Shown here piece by piece: positions 11,371 to 22,242 of a stretch of DNA of 64,000 bases. The notes beneath the pieces are model-generated. The model ran no database searches, had not been told where the DNA came from, and worked only from the letters and a program-made list of their open reading frames with translations. The translations under genes and the position numbers were made by a program. Origin of the DNA: Inia geoffrensis (lineage: Eukaryota > Chordata > Mammalia > Artiodactyla > Iniidae); NCBI GenBank assembly GCA_036417435.1, contig CM070903.1:85780001-85844000 (forward strand). Reading direction: 5' to 3'. Positions within the stretch are counted from its first letter, which is position 1. Each line of letters starts with the position of its first letter.

Positions 11371-12677
11371 CAACAAAACCAATAAAGAAATCCATGAATG
11401 ATAACAAGTGCTAAAAGCTAAACTAAGATAAACATATAAGTCAGAAACTAGTCAGCCGCATACAGCATACCCGAAGTCTACAGTTGCTCCCAAAGTCTAC
11501 TGCCTCAATTTTGGGATGTTTCATTGTCTATTCAGGTATTCCACAAATGCAGTGTACATCAAGTTGATTGTGGAGATTTAATTCTGCTGCTCCTGAGGCT
11601 GCACGGAGAAATTTCCCTTTCTCTTCTTTGTTCACACAGCTCCTGTGGTTCAGCTTTGGATTCGGTCCTGCCTCTGCATGTAGGCTGCCCTCTGATGTCT
11701 GTTCTTGACCCAGACAGGAGGGGTTAAAGGAGAAGCTGATTAGGGGGCTCTGGCTCTCTCAGGCCAGAGGGAGGGAGGTGTACAGTAGTTATAATTGGAA
11801 TGTGGCACGAGCCTGCGGTGGCCGAGGCCGGAGTGACGTTGCAACAGCCTGAGGCGTGCCATGTGTTCTCCTTGGGATCTTGTCCTTGGATCACGGGACC
11901 CTGGCAGTGGCGGGCTCCACATGCTCCCGGGAGCGGAGGTTTGGATAGTGACCTGTGCTTGCACACAGGATTCTTGATGGCTGCAGCAGCAGCATTAGCG
12001 TTTCATGCCTGTCTCTGGTGTCTGTGCTGATAGCCGTGGCTTGCACCCATCTCTGAAGCTCGTTTAAGTGGTGCTCTGAATCCCCTCTCCTCACGCACCC
12101 CGAAACAATGGTCTCTTGCCTCTTTGGCAGGTCCAGAGTTTTTCCCGCACTCCCTCCCAGGTAGCTGAGGCTCACTAGCCCCCTCAGGCTGTGTTCACGC
12201 AGCCAACCCCAGTCCTCTCCCTGGGGTCTGACCTCCAAAGCCCGAGCCTCAGTTCCCAGCCTCCACCACCCCGGCTAGATGAGCAGACAAGCTTCTCAGT
12301 CTGGTGAGTGCTAGTTGGCACCGATCCTCTGTGCAGGAATCTCTCCACTTTGCCCTCTGCACCCCTGTTGCTGTGCTCTCTTCTGTGGCTCTGAAGCTTT
12401 GCCCCCATCCACCCACCATCTCTGCCAGTGAAGGGGCTTCCTAGTGTGTGGAAACTTTTCTTCTTTCACAGATCCCTCCCAGACGTGCAGGTCTGACCCT
12501 ATTCTTTGTCTCTGTTTTTTCTTTTGCCCTACCCAGGTGCGTGGGGAGTTTCTTGCCTTTTGGTATGTCCAAGGTCTTTTGCCAGCATTCAGTAGGTGTT
12601 CTGTAGGAGTTGTTCCACATGTAGATATATTTCTGATGTATTTGCGGGGAGGAAAGTGATCTCCACGTCTTACTCCT

Positions 12678-12688
12678 CCGCCATCTTG
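12678..12688 (-). promoter_or_regulatory. YY1-like site at L1 5' end
   Basis: 'ccgccatcttg' on the + strand gives CAAGATGGCGG on the L1 sense strand, matching the YY1 consensus AAGATGGCGGC except that its last base falls outside the site. In human L1 a YY1 site close to the first base directs accurate start of transcription. The same arrangement at 59297-59307 supports this point as the L1 start. Binding here is inferred, not shown. Confidence 0.65.
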
Positions 12689-12692
12689 AAAG

Positions 12693-13375
12693 TCCTCCTG
12701 GCAGTGAGTCTTGATGAACAAAAATATCTTCTACCACATTACTCCTCTGTACTACATTTTCTCAACCCTAAGACTTCATGTCTTAGAGGAAAATCTTGAG
12801 AATTTAAAGCATTTCTGGAGAACAAGGAATAGGGTACAGGAATAAAGAAGATGTTCTGAGAGAAGCTGGGACTATGGGAGAAAATTCAAATAAAGGAATC
12901 TTCAGGATAAATGTGAGAGAGGATTTTTAATTTAGCCATATACCCAATAAGGTAGTTGGTAGGAATGGCTGTGAAATCATGGAATTTTATTTTTCTGTGC
13001 AGATGATATTATCATATGCTTGTCACGACTAGGCTATTACTGTAAATTTTTAAAAGAAGAAAAATGAAAAAATTTTGATCTAATGTCATCTTTATTTCAG
13101 AAAAAAGATAAGAACACTAATTGTTAAGACTGACAAAGAATTAATTTCTAGTTGCATTGAGAGGAAAAAAATTAGCAGACTATCAAAATTATAACCTTAA
13201 CATGATTGAACTCATTACTCTTGAAATGTGGAGCAGATACTTTGTGTTGGTTTTTTAGTTTGTTTATAGAGCTGGAAATAACTTTAGCGTGTTAATATTT
13301 TATCAAATCAAAATTAATACATTATGTTTTGAGAATCAAAATGTAAATGCCATTATATATGTTATAGCATGTGCT
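12693..13375. other. Unclassified non-coding sequence
   Basis: No gene or confident repeat is seen. The sequence is AT-rich and frames are short. Confidence 0.4.
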
Positions 13376-13616
13376 TTATTTTTTATAAAAAAACACAAGC
13401 TTATTACAAAAATTTCAAGTAGTATAAAAAGTACAAAGAAAGAAAAAAATACTTATAAATAACCTAGCAGAACATTTGGTGAACACTATCTTTAGTCAAC
13501 CCTATATGCATGTATAGAGATTGACAGATGAACTGAGAGGTAAATAGATAGAGATAGAAATAATTTTATAAGAATGAAATCATACTATGTCAGCTATTAG
13601 TAATATATTTAATTTT
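13376..13616 (-). repeat. Possible old L1 3'UTR debris
   Basis: 'ttattacaaaaatttcaagt' and 'agtataaaaagtacaaaga' resemble decayed 3' regions of old L1M elements. The match is weak and from memory. A young SINE was inserted at its right edge. Confidence 0.35.
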
Positions 13617-13631
13617 ACTTTACTAGATTTT

Positions 13632-13841
13632 TTTTTTTTTTTTTTTTTTCTGTACGCAGGCCTCTCACTGTTGTGGCCTCTCCCGTTGCAGAGCACAGGC
13701 TCCAGACGCGCAGGCTCAGCAGCCATGGCTCACAGGCCCAGCTGCTCCACGGCATGTGGGATCTTCCCGGACTGGGGCACGAACCCGTGTCCCCTGCATT
13801 GGCAGGCGGACTCTCAACCACTGCGCCACCAGGAAAGCCCT
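13632..13841 (-). mobile_element. Young CHR SINE with exact TSD
   Basis: A long T-run leads into 'tgtacgcaggcctctcac' and ends 'ccaccaggaaagccc'. The TSD 'actttactagatttt' is exact at 13617-13631 and 13842-13856. The long homogeneous tail and perfect TSD indicate a recent insertion. Confidence 0.95.
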
Positions 13842-14094
13842 ACTTTACTAGATTTTGAAATGCAGGAATTTTGAATTTTTTTAAAGGAATTTTGAATTTT
13901 TGATAAATGATTTTCTCCTCCAGACATATTATTCTCTTAAGATCCTAAGCTTGAAAATTCTGAAAACAATCAAGACATTAGCAACATTACTTTTAAAGAC
14001 TGAAATGTTTCCAGTATTTTACAGAACTCACTGATTTTTGCTATGAAGGATGAAGTCTTTAATAGTCTTATTCTTCCTTCTACCTCTGTTTTGT

Positions 14095-14960
14095 TATGAT
14101 TTTATTTAATTTTAATATAATTTTCAACTTACTCCAATGTTGTAATAGTGCAAGGCATTCCTGTATACTCTTTACCCAGATTTACCAATTTTAAAATATT
14201 TTTCCCCATTTTTTATTATTCCTTCTATTTTACCCATATGCATATTATTTTTTTCTAAACTACACTTAATATATATTTCTGAAGAACAAGGACATTCTCC
14301 TACATAATCACAGTGCAATTTTCAAAAGCATTGACATTTGATGTAATACTGTCTAGTCTGCAATTCATATTCAAATTCTGTCAGTTGTCCAAATATGATT
14401 TTATAGATCTTTTTTCTAGTACAGGGTTCAACCTAGGATCATGCATTGCTTAGTTATCATGCCTCTTTTGTCTCCTTTAATCTGAAACAATTGTTCAGTC
14501 TTTCATTTTTCTTGATCTTGACATTTTTGAGGAATTTAGGCCAGTTATTTTGTATAGAATGTCCCTCAATTTGGATTTATCTAATGTTTCTTCATGACTC
14601 AATTCCGGTTATGCATTTTTGGCAAGAATATGACTGAGGTGATGTATCTTTCTCAGTGGAAGCACAGGTGTCTATTTGTCCCAACTTTGCTCATGTTAAT
14701 TTTGATCACATAATTAAAGTGTTCACCAGGTTTTTCTTCTGTAAAGGTAATGTTTTCCCCTTTTTAATTAATAAGTATATTGAGCAGAGTTATTCTGCGA
14801 CTATTTAATCTTATGACGTCAAAATTTTGCCCACTAGTTTTAGCCCATTGATGATTTTCTATTTCCATTGTTCCTTCTATATTTATTAGTTGGCTTTCTA
14901 TTACAAACAAGAATACTACTTTACCCATTGTTTACTTATATTTTCATTGCAGTATGCATT
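14095..14960 (-). mobile_element. Ancient L1M 3'UTR, first segment
   Basis: It contains the typical L1M 3'UTR series on the + strand: 'tttacccagatttaccaatt', 'ctgtcagttgtccaaatatg', 'tcatgcctcttttgtctcct', 'gaggaatttaggccagttat'. Orientation follows from ORF2 remnants further right (16440-16900 and 23590 onward). An MLT1 LTR interrupts it at 14961. Confidence 0.65.
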
Positions 14961-15436
14961 TCTCATGGATTGAATTGTGTCTCCTCCACCCCCCAAAAAG
15001 ATATGTTAAAGTTATTATCCCAGCACCTCCGAATATGACCTTATTTGGAAATAAGGTGTTTGCAGATGAACTTATAAGGTTGGGACTTAATCCAATATGT
15101 CTGGTGTCCTTATAAAAAGGGGAAATTTGAATACAGATACACACAGAGGGAAGATAATATGAAGACACACACAGAGAATGCCGTGTGAAGATGGAGGATC
15201 AGAGTGATGCCTCTACAAACCAAGGAATGCCAAAGATATGCTGGAAAACCACCTAGGGAGGTGCTAGGAAGAGGTAAAGAAGGATTTTCCTACAGATTTT
15301 AGAGACAGCATAGCTCTGCCAATACTTTGATTTTGGACTTCTAATCTCCAAACCTGTGAAACAACAAATTTTTGTTCTTTTAAGTCACCCAGTTCAAGGA
15401 ACTTTGTTACAGCAGCCTCAGGAAACTAATATAACA
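14961..15436 (+). mobile_element. Complete MLT1-type solo LTR (ERVL-MaLR)
   Basis: The whole length reads like an MLT1 LTR: 'ggattgaattgtgtctcct', 'gaccttatttggaaataa', 'ggtgtccttataaaaagg', 'cacacagagggaaga', and the 3' end 'gttacagcagcctcagg' to 'aaactaatataaca'. It is about 475 bp. It carries no internal viral genes and is the single LTR left after recombination. It splits an older L1. Confidence 0.88.
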
Positions 15437-15437
15437 C

Positions 15438-16903
15438 ATGTGGATTTTTCTTTTGTTCAGAAGTTATAATCAATTACCATTATTATTTATTTTGATGTAC
15501 AATTTGTCCCAGATTTTGCCAGAGGGAGCCACTTCAAGCTGGCTCATGCATCCTCTTGATATTACCCCATTATTTTTTGAGCATTTCCTTAATTTCTGGC
15601 ATAAGGAGATGTTCATGCTCATCTTTTAATTCCCCTGTCCTAGCCCTCTGCATTCCCTCCAGCTCTACAGCTAGGAGGTATCTTTCTCCTTCTTTCTATC
15701 TCACTCCCTGTCTCAGTCTCTCTCTCTCTCTTATCTCTGTCTGTCTGTCTGTCTCTCTATCCTCTATCATCTTCATAAGGTCATACTGACACTCTCAGTT
15801 TCAACCCAGTACCTCAGGGTACATTCTTGTCTTCCTCCTCTCATATTTGTACCTCCTACAAGGAGAAATCTGGCTGTCGTATTTTGAGCAATATATTTAC
15901 TCATTTGCTGAAGCCTAAAATATGTTTACCCACTTGTCTAAACTCACACAAATTAATTTTAGAATTGCTAAGCCATACTACTGAAAAAAGAAAATTTACT
16001 AACCAGAGTTTAGTATTTGTTTATAGTTCTTTTACTTTTTTTTTGGTGAAATGTAAATACAGTGCACAAATCCTAAGTATACAATCTAATGAGTTTTGAT
16101 AAATGCATACACTTATGTACTCCACACCTCTATCAATATACAAAATCTTTCCATTATCCCAGAAACTTTCCTTATGTCCATTACCAATTAATCCCTTCCC
16201 TCAAAACAATATCTTTTCCATTTTTTTCACCTTAGTATAGTCTTGCCTGTTACAGAATTTTATATAAATGGGACCATATATCATGTATATTTTTGTGTCT
16301 GGCCTCTTTCACATAATGTGAATAATGTCTGAGATTTGTGCATGTTGTTACACGTATTCATGACTGTTAAATTCGCTTTAAGTTTTAATAGTTGCTTTGT
16401 AGATTCTTTAGTGTTTTCTACATACAAAATCATATCATATGTGAATAGAGACAGTTTTACTTTTTCCTTTCCAATCCATGTACCTCTTATTTATTTCTTC
16501 TTGCTTTCTTGCACTAGCTAGAAACTCCACTACAATGTTGTATAAAATTGATGAAATCCTTTCCTTGTTCCCAATCTTAGGGGAAAAGCAGTTAATATTT
16601 ATCATTAAATATGGTGTTAGCTGTAGGTTTTTTGTAGATGCCCCTTTATCAGATTTAGGAAGTTGATTTGTTTTCCTAGTTTGCTAAGAAATTTTATCAT
16701 GAATGGGTATTGAACTTTACCAGGTGTTTTCTGTATTCATTGAAAATTTTTATATGAGTTTTCTCATTTACTCTGATATTATGGTCTATTACACTGATTG
16801 ATTTTCAAATGTTGAACCAACCTTCCATTCCTAGATAAACCTCACTTGGTCATGCTGCATTTTCTTTTTTATATGTTGCTGGGTTTGTTTGGCCAATATC
16901 TTT
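15438..16903 (-). mobile_element. Ancient L1M, 3'UTR to ORF2 remnants
   Basis: Continuation of the element at 14095. 'gccagagggagccacttcaa', 'ttgagcatttccttaatttc' and 'gagatgttcatgctcatctt' fit the L1M 3'UTR. From about 16440, antisense reverse-transcriptase-region phrases appear. It ends at the target site of two younger L1s near 16904. All frames are broken. A pyrimidine-rich simple repeat lies at 15688-15770. Confidence 0.6.
15688..15770. repeat. (CT)n / (CTGT)n pyrimidine tract
   Basis: The tract runs 'tctctctctctctctt', then 'ctgtctgtctgtctgtc', then 'tctctctatcc', almost all pyrimidine on the + strand. It is likely polymorphic in length. Confidence 0.85.
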
Positions 16904-17283
16904 TCACCATTTTTTTTTTTAACATCTTTCCTGGAGTATAATTGCTTTACAATGGTGTGTCAGTTTCTGCTTTATAACAAAGTGAATCAGTTACACATAT
17001 ACATATGTTTCCATATCTCTTCCCTCTTGCGTCTCTCTCCCTCCCACCCTCCCTATCCCACCCCTCTAGGTGGTCACAAAGCACCAAGCTGATCTCCCTG
17101 TGCTATGCAGCTGCTTCCCACTAGCTATCTATTTTACGTTTGGTAGTGTATATATGTCCATGCCACTCTCTCAGTTTGTCACAGCTTACCCTTCCCCTTC
17201 CCCATATCCTCAAGTCCATTCTCTAGTAGGTCTGTGTCTTTATTCCCATCTTACCCCTAGGTTCTTCATGACATTTTTTTTTC

Positions 17284-20200
17284 TTAAATTCCATATATAT
17301 GTGTTAGCATATGGTATTTGTTTTTCTCTTTCTGACTTACTTCACTCTGTATGACAAACTCTAGTTCCATCCACCTAACTACAGATAACTCAATTTCATT
17401 TCTTTTTATGGCTGAGTAATATTCCATTGTATATATGTGCCACATCTTCTTTATCCATTCATCTGTCGATGGACACTTAGGTTGCTTCCATCTCCTTGCT
17501 ATTGTAAATAGAGCTGCAATGAACATTTTGGTACATGACTCTTTTTGAATTATGGTTTTCTCAGGGTACATGCCCAGTAGTGGGCTTGCTGGGTCATATG
17601 GTAGTTCTATTTTTAGTTTTTAAGGAACCTGCATACTGTTCTCCATAGTGGCTGTACCAATTCACATTCCCACCAGCAGTGCAAGAGTGTTCCCTTTTCT
17701 CCACACCCTCTCCAGCATTTATTGCTTCTAGATTTTTTGATGATGGCCATTCTGACCGGTGTGAGATGATATCTCATTGTAGTTTTGTTTTGCATTTCTG
17801 TAATGATTAATGATGTTGAGCATTCTTTCATGTGTTTGTTGGCAATCTGTATATCTTCTTTGGAGAAATGTCTATTTAGGTCTTCTGCCCATTTTTGGAT
17901 TGCGTTGTTTGTCTTTTTGTTATTGAGCTCCATGAGCTGCTTGTAAATTTTGGAGATTAATCCTTTGTCAGTTGCTTCATTTGCAAATATTTTCTCCCAT
18001 TCTGAGGGTTGTCTTTTGGTCTTGTTCATGGTTTCCTTTGCTGTGCAAAAGCTTTGAAGTTTCATTAGGTCCCATTTGTTTATTTTTGCTTTTATTTCCA
18101 TTTCTCTAGGAGGTGGGTCAAAAAGGATCTTGCTGTGATTTATGTCATGGAGTGTTCTGCCTCTGTTTTCCTCTAAGAGTTTTATAGTGTCTGGCCTTAC
18201 ATTTAGATCTTTAATCGAGTTTGAGCTTATTTTTGTGTATGGTGTTAGGGAGTGTTCTAATCTCATACTTTTACATATACCTGTCCAGTTTTCCCAGCAC
18301 CACTTATTGAAGAGGCTATCCTTTCTCCACTGTACAGTCCCGCATATCTTTGATAAAGATAAGGTGACCACATGTGCATGGGTTTATCTCTGGGCTTTCT
18401 ATCCTGTTCCATTGATCTATATTTCTGTTTTTGTGTCAGTACCATACTGTCTTGATTACTGTAGCTTTGTAGTATAGTCTGAAGTCAGGGAGCCTGATTC
18501 CTCCAGCTCCGTTTTTCGTTCTCAAGATTGCTTTGGCTATTCGGGGTCCTTTGTGTTTCCATACAAATTGTGAAATTTTTTATTCTAGTTCTGTGAAAAA
18601 TGCCATTGGTAGCTTGATAGGGATTGCATTGAATCTGTAGATTGCTTTGGGTATTATAGTCATTTTCACAATGTTGATTCTTCCAATCCAAGAACATGGT
18701 ACATCTTTCCATGAATGTGTATCATCTTTAATTTCTTTTATCAATGTCTTATAATTTTCTGCATACAGGTCTTTTGTCTCCTTAGGTAGGTTTATTCCTA
18801 GATATTTTATTCTCTTTGTTGCAGTGGTAAATGGGAATGTTTTCTTAATTTCACTTTCAGATTTTTCATCATTAGTGTATAGGAATGCCAGAGATTTCTG
18901 TGCATTAATTTTGTATCCTGCAACTTTACCAAATTCATTGATTAGCTCTAGTAGTTTTCTGGTAGCATCTTTAGGATTCTCTATGTATAGTATCATGTCA
19001 TCTGCAAACAGTGACAGCTTTACTTCTTCTTTTCTGATTTGGATTCCTTTTATTTCCTTTTCTTCTCTGATTGCTGTGGCTAAATCTTCCAAATCTATGT
19101 TGGAAGTGGTGAGAGTGGGCAACCTTGTCTTTTTCCTGATCTTAGTGGAAATGGTTTCAGTTTTTCACCATTGAGGACGATGTTGGCTGTGGGTTTGTCA
19201 TATATGGCCTTTATTATGTTGAAGAAAGTTCCCTCTATGCCTACTTTCTGCAGGGTTTTTTATCATAAATGGGTGTTGAATTTTGTCAAAAAGCTTTCTC
19301 TGCATCTATTGAGATGATCATATGGTTTTTCTCCTTAAATTTGTTAATATGGTGTATCACGTTGATTGATTTGCGTATACTGAAGAATCCTTGCATTCCT
19401 GGAATAAACCCCACTTGATCATGGTGTATGATCCTTTTAATGTGCTGTTGGATTCCGTCTGCTAGTATTTTGTTGAGGATTTTTGCATCTATGTTCATCA
19501 GTGGTATTGGCCTATAGTTTTCTTTGTGACATCTTTGTCTGGTTTTGGTATCAGGGTGATGGTGGCCTCGTAGAATGAGTTTGGGAGTGTTCCTCCCTCT
19601 GCTATATTTTGGAAGAGTTTGAGAAGGATAGGTGTTAGCTCTTCTCTAAATGTTTGATAGAATTCGCCTGTGAAGCCATCTGGTCCTGGGCTTTTGTTTG
19701 TTGGAAGATTTTAAATCACAGTCTCTATTTCAGTGCTTGTGATTGGTCTGTTTATATTTTCTATTTCTTCCTGGTTCAGTCTCAGAAGGTTGTGCTTTTC
19801 TTCCAGGTTTTCCATTTAATTGGCATAGAGTTGCTTGTAGTAATCTCTCATGATCTTTTGTATTTCTGCAGTGTCAGTTGTTACTTCTCCTTTTTCATTT
19901 CTAATTCTATTGATTTGAGTCTTCTCCCGTTTTTTCTTGATGAGTCTGGCTAACGGTTTATCAATTTTGTTTATCTTCTTAAAGAACCAGCTTTTAGTTT
20001 TATTCGTCTTTGCTATCGTTTCCTTCATTTCTTTTTCATTTATTTCTGATCTGATTTTTATGATTTCTTTCCTTCTGCTAACTTTGGGGTGTTTTTGTTC
20101 TTCTAGCTCTAATTGCTTTAGGTGCAATGTTAGGTTGTTTATTCTAGATGCTTCCTGTTTCTTAAGGTAGGATTGTATTGCTATAAACTTCCCTCTTAGA

Positions 20201-21076
20201 ACTGCTTTTGCTGCATTGCATAGGTTTTTGGTCATTGTGACTCCATTGTCATTTGTTTCTAGGTACTTTTTGATTTCCTCTTTGATTTCTTCAGTGATCA
20301 CGTCGTTATTAAGTAGTGTATTGTTTAGTCTCCATGTGTTTGTATTTTTTACAGATCTTTTCCTGTAACTGATATCTAGTCTCATAGCGTTGTGGTCAGA
20401 AAAGATACTTGATACAATTTCAATTTTCTTAAATTTACTGAGGCTGGATTTGTGACCCAAGATATGATCTATCCTGGAGAATGTTCCATGAGCACTTGAG
20501 AAAAATGTGTATTCTGTTGTTTTTGGATGGAATGTCCTATAAATATCAATTAAGTGCATCTTCTTTAATGTATCATTTAAAGCTGGTGTTTCCTTATTTA
20601 TTTTCATTTTGGATGATGTGTCCATTGGTGAAAGTGGCGTGTTAAAGTCACCTACTATGAATGTGTTACTGTCGATTTCCTGTTTTATGCCTGTTAGTAT
20701 TTGCCTTATGTATTGAAGTGATCCTATGTTGGGTGCATAAATATTTACAATTGTTATATCTTCTTCTTGGACCGATCCCTTGATCATTATGTAGTGTCCT
20801 TCTTTGTCTCTTGTATTAGTCTTTATTTTAAAGTCTATTTTGTCTGATATGAGAATTGCTACTCCAGCTTTCTTTTGATTTCCATTTGCATGGAATATCT
20901 TTCCATCCCCTCACTTTCAGTCTGTATGTATCTCTAGGTCTGAAGTAGGTCTCTTGTAGACAGCATATATATGGGTCTTGTTTTTGTATCCATTCAGCCA
21001 GTGTATGTCTTTTGGTGGGAGCATTTAATCCATTTACATTTAAGGTAATTATCAATATGTATGTTCCTATTCCCAT
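17284..21076 (-). pseudogene. L1 ORF2 pseudogene (endonuclease-reverse transcriptase)
   Basis: ORF2p nicks DNA and reverse-transcribes L1 or SINE RNA at the nick. The start is near 21076, with the usual N-terminal 'LNVNGLNAPTKR'. The endonuclease region (about 21076-20350) keeps 'VGDFNTPLSP' and 'SDHNA'. The RT region follows, with 'DQVGFIPG' in the piece 19498-19286 and catalytic FADD at 18997-19008. The cysteine-rich end lies in the piece 18371-17613 ('[10 protein letters not shown]'), and the C-terminus ends near 17284. Total span is about 1,264 codons, near full L1 length. Several frameshifts and stops divide it (near 20800, 19800, 19500, 19270, 18570 and 17600), so it is not functional. 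Confidence 0.9.
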
Positions 21077-21134
21077 TTTCTTAATTGGTTTGGGTTTGTT
21101 ATTGTAGGTCTTTTCCTTCTCTTGTGTTTCTTGC

Positions 21135-22242
21135 CTAGAGAAGTTCCTTTAGCAGTTGTTGTAAAGCTGGTTTGGTAGTGCTGAACTCTCTCAGTGCTCC
21201 CTTGTCTGTAAAGGTTTTAATTTCTCCATCAAATCTGAATGAGATAATTGCTGCATAGAGTAATCTTGATTGTAGGTTTTTCTCCTTCATCACTTTAAAT
21301 ATGTCCTGCCACTCCCTTCTGGCTTGCAGAGTCTCTGCTGAAAGATCAGCTGTTAACCTTATGGAGATTCTCTTGTGTGTTATTTGTTGTTTTTCCCTTG
21401 CTGCTTTTAATATGTTTTCTTTGCATTTAATTTTTTTTTTTTTATCGGTACGCGGGCCTCTCACTGCTGTGGCTTCTCCCGCTGCAGAGCACAGGCTCTG
21501 GACGTGCAGGCTCAGCAGCCATGGCTCACAGGCCCAGCCGCTCCACGGCATATGGGATCTTCCCAGAACGGGGCACGAACCCGCGTCCCCTGCATCGGCA
21601 AGCGGACTCTCAACCACTGCACCACCAGGGAATCCCCTGTATTTAATTTTTGATAGTTTGATTAATATGTGTCTTGGCGTGTTTCTCCTTTGATTTATCC
21701 TGTATGGGACTCTCTGTGCTTCCTGGAGTTGATTAACTATTTCCTTTCCCATATTAGGGAAGTTTTTAACTATAATCTCGTCAAATATTTCCTCAGTCCC
21801 TTCTTTTTCTCTTCTTCTTCTGGGACCCCTATAATTCGTTGTTGGTGCGTTTAATGTTGTCCCAGAGGTCTCTGAGACTGTCCTCAGTTCTTTTCATTCT
21901 TTTTTCTTTATTCTGCTCTGCAGTAGTTATTTCCACTATTTTATCTTCCAGGTCACTTATCTGTTCTTCTGCCTCAGTTATTCTGCTATTGATCCCTTCT
22001 AGAGTATTTTTAACTTCATTTATTCTGTTGTTCATCATTGCTTGTTTCCTCTTTAGTTCTTCTAGGTCCTTGTTAAATGTTTCTTGCATTTTCTCTACTC
22101 TATTTCCAAGATTTTGGATCATCTTTACTATCATTATTCTGAATTCTTTTTCAGGTAGACTTCCTATTTCCTCTTCATTTGTTAGGTCTGGTGCATTTTT
22201 ATCTTGCTCCTTCATCTGCTGTGTGTTTTTCTGTCTTCTCAT
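21135..22242 (-). pseudogene. L1 ORF1 pseudogene split by a SINE
   Basis: ORF1p is the L1 nucleic-acid chaperone. The N-terminal piece, 22242-21829, starts with Met and contains 'LPEKEFRIMIVKMI' and a long charged coiled coil ('EGINSRITEAEEQISDLED'). The C-terminal piece lies at 21752-21135, with 'GKEIVNQLQEAQRVPYRI' and 'ADLSAETLQARREW'. A CHR SINE at 21431-21637 interrupts that domain. The frame between about 21828 and 21753 is also broken. The RNA-binding middle and C-terminal domains therefore cannot be made as one protein. Confidence 0.88.
21431..21637 (-). mobile_element. Young CHR SINE inside L1 ORF1
   Basis: A T-run and 'atcggtacgcgggcctctc' lead to 'accaccagggaatccc'. The TSD is 'tgcatttaattttt' (from about 21422) against 'tgtatttaattttt' (from about 21639), with one mismatch. 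It is younger than the L1 it interrupts and in the same orientation. Confidence 0.92.

Larger units (their letters stand above)
10512..12692 (-). mobile_element. Young L1, 5' portion only
   Basis: It matches the 5' part of the minus-strand L1 at 16915-23054 ('ttgttcatcattgtttg', 'cttctaggtccttgttaaat', 'ggatcatctttactatcatt'). It then runs through a long 5'UTR to the likely L1 start at 'ccgccatcttgaaag'. The 3' two-thirds (most of ORF1, and all of ORF2 and the 3'UTR) are absent. Truncated L1s normally lose the 5' end instead, so this copy was cut by rearrangement or came from an unusual transcript. Confidence 0.85.
10756..12692 (-). promoter_or_regulatory. L1 5'UTR with internal promoter, long type
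   Basis: About 1.9 kb lies between the ORF1 start and the L1 5' end. It is GC-richer and has more CpG than the surrounding DNA (for example around 11815-11940 and 12080-12410). L1 5'UTRs carry an internal RNA polymerase II promoter, and a YY1-like site is present at the start (separate entry). An A-rich block at about 11262-11370 lies within it. It is about twice as long as the other L1 5'UTRs in this window. Current activity is unknown. Confidence 0.65.

Noticed and set aside
11002..11382. 126-codon minus-strand frame with a hydrophobic start
   Set aside because: It lies in the L1 5'UTR, and the hydrophobic part comes from the A/G-rich low-complexity block.
12311..12721. 136-codon minus-strand frame in the L1 5'UTR, considered as an L1 ORF0-like product
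   Set aside because: Primate ORF0 is antisense to L1. This frame is on the sense strand, spans the proposed L1 start and shows no conserved motif.
14961..15436. A full endogenous retrovirus with internal genes
   Set aside because: Only a single LTR is present. No internal gag-, pol- or env-like sequence adjoins it, or any of the other MLT1-like LTRs here.
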